From positions 62,001 through 126,000 of the forward strand of contig NZ_FZNP01000003.1 of assembly GCF_900188105.1 (NCBI RefSeq): 64,000 nt of DNA. The letters are read 5' to 3'. This stretch comes from Actinomadura mexicana. GTDB lineage: Bacteria; Actinomycetota; Actinomycetes; Streptosporangiales; Streptosporangiaceae. Positions 60,272-64,000 of this stretch are shown here, in pieces. The number at the start of each line of letters is the position of its first letter. Positions within the stretch are counted from its first letter, which is position 1. The notes beneath the pieces are model-generated. The model searched no databases. It was not told where the DNA came from and saw only the letters and a program-made list of their open reading frames with translations. A program made the translations under genes and the position numbers.

Positions 60272-60889
60272 TCAGGGGGTCCGGAAGAGGGCCCAGACGA
60301 CCTTCCCGTGCGCGAGGGCGCGCCATCCCCACCGGACGCTGAACGACTCGACGAGATGCAGGCCGCGCCCGGTCTCGGCGATGTAGTCGGGTTCCTTCCG
60401 GCGGGGCGCCGTCCGGCTCGCGTCCATGATCCCGCAGAGCAGCCACGGTCCCTCGTGCCCGAGGCGCAGCCGGATGGCCGACGGCGCGGAGCCGAGCGGG
60501 TCGGCCGGGTCGCCGTACACGCCCTCGCGGTGCACGTCGTGACCCGGCCGCCCGCCGGCCGTCTTCCCGCTGTGTCGCAGCGCGTTCGTGACGAGTTCGG
60601 AGACGACGAGCCCGACGTCGTCGGCGAGCTCGGCCAGGCTCCACTCGATCAGCCGGGAGATCGCGAAGTGCCGGGCCTCGGTGACCGATTCCGGATCGGG
60701 CTCGACGGTGAACGAGACCGCGGATCCCCGTAGTTCCGTCAGCGCCGTGACGGCCTTGTCCAGGCGCGGAGGCAGGTCGAACGCCTCCGGGACGGGCGTC
60801 GAGCGCCCAGCCTGGGCCCGTGGGTCGACCGGCCCCGCGAGAGGGCCGAGCTCCCAACGCGTGTCGTCGTGCGCGTGGCGTGACGTCAT
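60272..60889 (-). CDS. RsbW-like ATP-binding protein
   Basis: A 205-residue HATPase_c protein of the anti-sigma kinase type. VGLVVSELVTNALRHS is the N-box with the catalytic Glu and Asn, LLCGIMDASRTAPRR replaces the usual D-x-G segment with D-x-S, and AETGRGLHLVESFSVRWGW is the G-box. It is divergent from an XRE-DUF5753 regulator and DUF397 gene, a trio repeated in actinomycete genomes. It may inhibit a sigma factor or bind the STAS protein. ATG at 60889; a longer upstream frame has poor codon use. Confidence 0.87.
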   Translation of the reverse strand: MTSRHAHDDTRWELGPLAGPVDPRAQAGRSTPVPEAFDLPPRLDKAVTALTELRGSAVSFTVEPDPESVTEARHFAISRLIEWSLAELADDVGLVVSELVTNALRHSGKTAGGRPGHDVHREGVYGDPADPLGSAPSAIRLRLGHEGPWLLCGIMDASRTAPRRKEPDYIAETGRGLHLVESFSVRWGWRALAHGKVVWALFRTP

Positions 60890-61115
60890 TCCACCGGACC
60901 CCGCAGAGTGATCTCGTTGTGCAGCCGTGGCTCGGAAGTCTCGTGCGTTATCCTGCGCATCGTAGCGTGCGAATGCAAGGCCCAATGCACGTGCATCCGC
61001 GTCGCGAGGGTGTGGGGCGACGCGGATCGCACGCGGGAGATCGGAGGTAACCGCAGGACGCTGAGGCCAGTGGCACACTAGGTTCGCTGTCCGCCGAATA
61101 GCCGGGAGGTTGGGC

Positions 61116-61982
61116 GTGACTCCAGAGACGCCGGGAAGCGGGTCGACGGTCCGTCGGATCCTGCTCGGGTCGCAGCTTCGCCGTCTGCGTGAGCAGAAGG
61201 GCGTGACCCGTCAGGACGCCGGCTACGTCATCCGCGCGTCGGAGTCGAAGATCAGCCGTCTTGAGCTCGGCAGGGTCAGCTTCAAAGAACGAGACGTGGA
61301 CGACCTGCTCACGTTGTACGGCGTCGGCGACAAGACGGAACGCGAGGCGCTGCTACAGCTTGCGCGGGAGGCCAACACCCCCGGTTGGTGGCACCGGTAC
61401 AACGACGTGTTGCCCGGCTGGTTCCAGACCTATGTGGGTCTGGAGGAGTCGGCGGCGTTGATCCGCACGTATGAACTGCAGTTCGTCCCGGGACTGCTGC
61501 AGTCGGAGGGGTACGCGCGCGCGGTGATTCGCCTGGGCAACGCCGGGGCCGCCGAACACGAGATCGACCAGCGCGTGGAGCTGCGCATGCAGCGTCAGGA
61601 ACGCCTCACGGGCCCGGAAGCCCCGCGCCTGTGGGCCGTGGTGGACGAGGGGGCGCTGCGGCGCCCCATCGGCGGACCGGAGGTGATGCGGGGCCAGTTC
61701 GAGCACCTCATCGAGATGTCGAAGCTGCCCAACGTCACCATCCAGATCATGCCGTTCAGGTTCGGAGGCCACGCGGCCGAGGGGGGAGCCTTCACGATCC
61801 TGCGCTTTCCCGAGCAGGATCTGCCGGACGTGGTTTACGTCGAGAACCTCACCGGCGCGATGTACCTGGACAAGCGCGACGACGTCGACACCTACCTCCA
61901 GGCGATGGAACGCCTGTGTGTCGACAGTGCGACCCCGGAGCGCACCGTCGAGCTTCTCGGTGATCTTCTCAGAGAGACATGA
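61116..61982 (+). CDS. XRE-family regulator with DUF5753 domain
   Basis: A 288-residue protein. The helix-turn-helix (residues about 12-70: LGSQLRRLREQKGVTRQDAG, then ESKISRLELGRVSFK) is followed by the DUF5753 domain (WWHRYNDVLPGWFQTYVGLE, IRTYELQFVPGLLQSEGYAR, PNVTIQIMPFRFGGHAAEGG, DLPDVVYVENLTGAMYLD). These proteins, related to Streptomyces WhiJ, act with small DUF397 partners in development or antibiotic control. GTG at 61116 with GGGAGG six bases upstream is chosen; its stop overlaps the DUF397 start (ATGA). Confidence 0.93.
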   Translation: MTPETPGSGSTVRRILLGSQLRRLREQKGVTRQDAGYVIRASESKISRLELGRVSFKERDVDDLLTLYGVGDKTEREALLQLAREANTPGWWHRYNDVLPGWFQTYVGLEESAALIRTYELQFVPGLLQSEGYARAVIRLGNAGAAEHEIDQRVELRMQRQERLTGPEAPRLWAVVDEGALRRPIGGPEVMRGQFEHLIEMSKLPNVTIQIMPFRFGGHAAEGGAFTILRFPEQDLPDVVYVENLTGAMYLDKRDDVDTYLQAMERLCVDSATPERTVELLGDLLRET

Positions 61983-62233
61983 TGCTCCAGACCGATTACG
62001 ACAACGGGATGCCGGCCGCCGAGCTCCTCGGAGCACGATGGCTGAAGTCCCGGCGAAGCAACTCCCAGGGGAACTGTGTGGAAATCGCCGAACTGCCCGG
62101 TGGGCAGGTGGCGATGCGCAACTCCCGCCATCCCGAGGGCCCGGCCCTCATCTACACCCGCCCCGAGATAGAAGCGCTCATCCTTGGAGCCAAGGACGGC
62201 GACTTCGACCATCTCATCGCCTCCCGTAACTGA
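61979..62233 (+). CDS. DUF397 domain protein
   Basis: An 84-residue protein with the DUF397 core: ARWLKSRRSNSQGNCVEIAELPGGQVAMRNSR (shown by blocks WLKSRRSN, GNCVEIA, VAMRNSR) and a C-terminal PEIEALILGAKDGDFDHL. Small DUF397 proteins pair with the XRE-DUF5753 regulator encoded upstream, probably as its antagonist or cofactor. Translationally coupled through ATGA. Confidence 0.92.
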   Translation: MMLQTDYDNGMPAAELLGARWLKSRRSNSQGNCVEIAELPGGQVAMRNSRHPEGPALIYTRPEIEALILGAKDGDFDHLIASRN

Positions 62234-62296
62234 TCCAGCAGCGGCCGGGTCGGCACCGGTGCACCGAACGTCGACCCGACCGTCCGCACGAGAAAC

Positions 62297-62323
62297 AGGC
62301 CACCCCAGGCGCGAGGGTGGCCT
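62297..62323 (+). terminator. Terminator after the DUF397 gene
   Basis: AGGCCACCC (62297-62305) and GGGTGGCCT (62315-62323) form a 9-bp stem with a 9-base loop, followed by TGTTCTG. It lies between convergent genes. Confidence 0.75.
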
Positions 62324-62334
62324 TGTTCTGTGCG

Positions 62335-64000
62335 TCAGCCGCAGTTGCCGTAGGGGGCGGTACCGCCGTTTCCGCCGAAGCGGACGCACGCGCCAGGCGC
62401 GTTAACGTACACCGGCCCCGCGTACCAGGCGAACGAGCCGCCGTCGCTGATGGCGCCTCCGCCCTTCTTCTGGATCCAGGCGGAGACCGGCGACTTCGTG
62501 CCGACGTGCTTCGACTTGATGGTGACGGCGCAGTTGTACTTGGTCGAGTTGCTGTAGAGCAGGTAGGCGACGCCGCCGGACACGCCCATGGAGCGCAGCA
62601 CGTAGTACCCGCTTCCCTTGCCGCCGCTGTTGCACGCGGACTGCGGCGTGTACTTGTTGGGCGGTTCCTTCGGCGGCGTCGAACTGCCCCCGCCCCCGCC
62701 TGTGCCCCGCGTAGGGGTCGATCCGCCGGGCTGCTGCGGTGAACCCGGTTTCGGGGACGCACCGGGGTTCGCGGGGCTCCCGCTCTTTCCAGGCTTCGGC
62801 TGCCCCGGTTTGGTCTTCGTCGGGCTCTGGGTGCCGCCGGCCGCGCCGTTCGCGGAGCCGGAGCCGCCGCCCGCGCCCTGGTTCTCGTCGGACGCCGAGA
62901 CGGACTTGCCCTTGTCGCCGCTCGGCCTTGTCGCGGCCCACGCGGCGCCGCCCGCGATGACCAGCGCCACCGCCAGGGCCGCCGCCACCGGTATGGCGAG
63001 GCGTCCGCGCCCCCTGCCGTCCGACCCGTGGTCGCTGGACGGCCCCGGAGGGGGCGGTGGCGGCATTCCGGGCGCGCCGTGGCCGTGGCCGTCCGGAGGC
63101 GGCGCGCCCTCGGCGAACGGACGCGGCTGCGGAGCCGTCCCCTGCCGGACGCCGGAGGGGTCCGTGGCGTGTTCGGGAGGCGGCACCGGGCCGGGCATGG
63201 CGGGCGGTGCGGCGTACGGGTCCGTCGAACCGGGCGGCGCGGACGCCTGCGAGGGAGCGGGGATCTCGGCGGGAAGCCCCGGGAGGGCCGGCAGGGCCGG
63301 CAGGGCCGGAACGGAGGAGACGGCCGAGGACGCGCCGCTGGCAGCGCCGACCAGCCGTTCCTGGGCCTCGCGGGCGGTCGGGCGCTGCGCGGACTCCTTG
63401 GCCAGGCACGCGAGGACGAGTTCGCGCATCGGACTCGGCAGGTCGCCCAGCTCGGGCTCGCCCGTCAGGATCCGCTGCATGACCGTGGCCATCTCGTCGT
63501 TGCCGAACGCGGGACGTCCCGTGGCGGCGAACGTCATGGTGGTGCCCCAGGCGAACATGTCGGCGGCCGGACCGACCCGGTCGCCGGTGAAGTGCTCCGG
63601 AGCCATGTAGGCGGGGGTGCCGACGTTCTGCGTCTCACCGGCGGCGCCCAGCGCGCGCGCCACGCCGAAGTCGATGACGCGCGGGCCGTCCGGTCCCATC
63701 ATGACGTTGCGCGGTTTGAAGTCGCGGTGCACGATCCCGGCCTGGTGGATGGCCGTGAGCGCGGTGAGGGTGCCCACCGCGAGCCGCTCCAGGGCGCCGC
63801 CCCTCCGCGGGCCTTCCGTCCGCACGACGTGGAACAGCGACAGGCCGGGCACGTACTCGCTGACGATGTAGGGCTGGTCGCCCGCCACGTCGGCGTCCAG
63901 GACCTGCGCGGTGCAGAAGCGCGCGACGCGCTTGGCGACCTCCAGCTCGCGGACGAACCGGGCGCGGGCGGACGCGTCCCCCGCGAGCCTGCCGTGCAGC
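62335..64000 (-). CDS. Membrane Ser/Thr protein kinase (PknB-like), N terminus cut off
   Basis: The visible 554 codons lack the start, which lies beyond the right edge. The kinase part has AGIVHRDFKPRNVMM (HRD-type catalytic loop), VIDFGVARAL (DFG) and GTPAYMAPEHFTG (activation end). A Pro-rich cytoplasmic linker follows (about 150 residues), then one membrane span (LAIPVAAALAVALVIAGGAA) and an external domain with a Ser/Gly/Pro linker and a small C-terminal globular part with three Cys. No PASTA repeats are seen, so its ligand is unknown. Such kinases sense envelope signals. Confidence 0.9.
   Translation of the reverse strand, partial: LHGRLAGDASARARFVRELEVAKRVARFCTAQVLDADVAGDQPYIVSEYVPGLSLFHVVRTEGPRRGGALERLAVGTLTALTAIHQAGIVHRDFKPRNVMMGPDGPRVIDFGVARALGAAGETQNVGTPAYMAPEHFTGDRVGPAADMFAWGTTMTFAATGRPAFGNDEMATVMQRILTGEPELGDLPSPMRELVLACLAKESAQRPTAREAQERLVGAASGASSAVSSVPALPALPALPGLPAEIPAPSQASAPPGSTDPYAAPPAMPGPVPPPEHATDPSGVRQGTAPQPRPFAEGAPPPDGHGHGAPGMPPPPPPGPSSDHGSDGRGRGRLAIPVAAALAVALVIAGGAAWAATRPSGDKGKSVSASDENQGAGGGSGSANGAAGGTQSPTKTKPGQPKPGKSGSPANPGASPKPGSPQQPGGSTPTRGTGGGGGSSTPPKEPPNKYTPQSACNSGGKGSGYYVLRSMGVSGGVAYLLYSNSTKYNCAVTIKSKHVGTKSPVSAWIQKKGGGAISDGGSFAWYAGPVYVNAPGACVRFGGNGGTAPYGNCG

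Overview
The window is very GC-rich, starts many genes with GTG or TTG, and couples neighbouring genes by 4-base stop/start overlaps. Together with a Streptomyces-type subtilisin inhibitor, a Spo0M-like protein, a SigR-type sigma factor, XRE-DUF5753/DUF397 genes, SpoIIE-type phosphatases and an N-terminally extended PlsX, this points to a filamentous actinomycete chromosome. A Streptosporangiales relative such as Actinomadura is the best guess, but that placement is an inference. I see no rRNA, tRNA, IS element, phage module or CRISPR array.

Layout. (1) 1-8350: a catabolic locus. One arm (minus strand) holds hydantoinase/oxoprolinase-type subunits B and A, a DUF1989 protein and the start of a lipoprotein. 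The divergent arm (plus strand) encodes GalB, GalC and GalD homologues, the three steps from 4-oxalomesaconate to pyruvate and oxaloacetate. A GntR/FCD regulator closes the locus. No ring-cleaving dioxygenase is present, so what feeds the pathway is open. (2) 8.5-13 kb: deoC, an aldehyde dehydrogenase and a truncated dehydrogenase-like partner, then a histone-H1-like Lys/Ala protein whose ribosome site lies in a predicted hairpin, a DUF2630 protein and an F420-type oxidoreductase. (3) 14-25.8 kb: argS, plsX, two DUF4333-like secreted proteins, a hydrolase and membrane protein, a KamA-like radical SAM enzyme with an unusual leader, an MFS exporter with divergent regulator, a MarR pair and a PEBP-type protein.

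(4) 25.9-38.1 kb: surface glycan and envelope. A Wzm/Wzt-type exporter, a PAP2/diacylglycerol-kinase fusion, VanW and YceI proteins, a Tat-lipoprotein serine hydrolase behind a perfect 14-bp inverted repeat, and a tightly overlapping six-gene operon (sugar epimerase, three glycosyltransferases, two unknowns). (5) 38.2-42.9 kb: an ABC-F ATPase and a eukaryotic-type proS, both with leaderless-looking promoters, and small membrane proteins.

(6) 43-64 kb: signalling. Two large PAS/GAF/PP2C phosphatases (one fused to an RsbW-like kinase domain), an ANTAR protein, a CBS protein, an orphan SigR-like sigma factor without an adjacent rsrA, a TetR regulator with a clear operator, a STAS antagonist, an RsbW-like ATPase beside an XRE-DUF5753/DUF397 pair, and a membrane Ser/Thr kinase cut by the window edge. 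Between these lie a Spo0M-like protein with low-complexity tail, a noncoding 33-bp tandem array and an M16 peptidase pair.

Most operons end in strong GC-rich hairpins. Several starts lie 6-7 bases after a TANNNT-like box and lack a ribosome site, the pattern of leaderless actinobacterial mRNAs.
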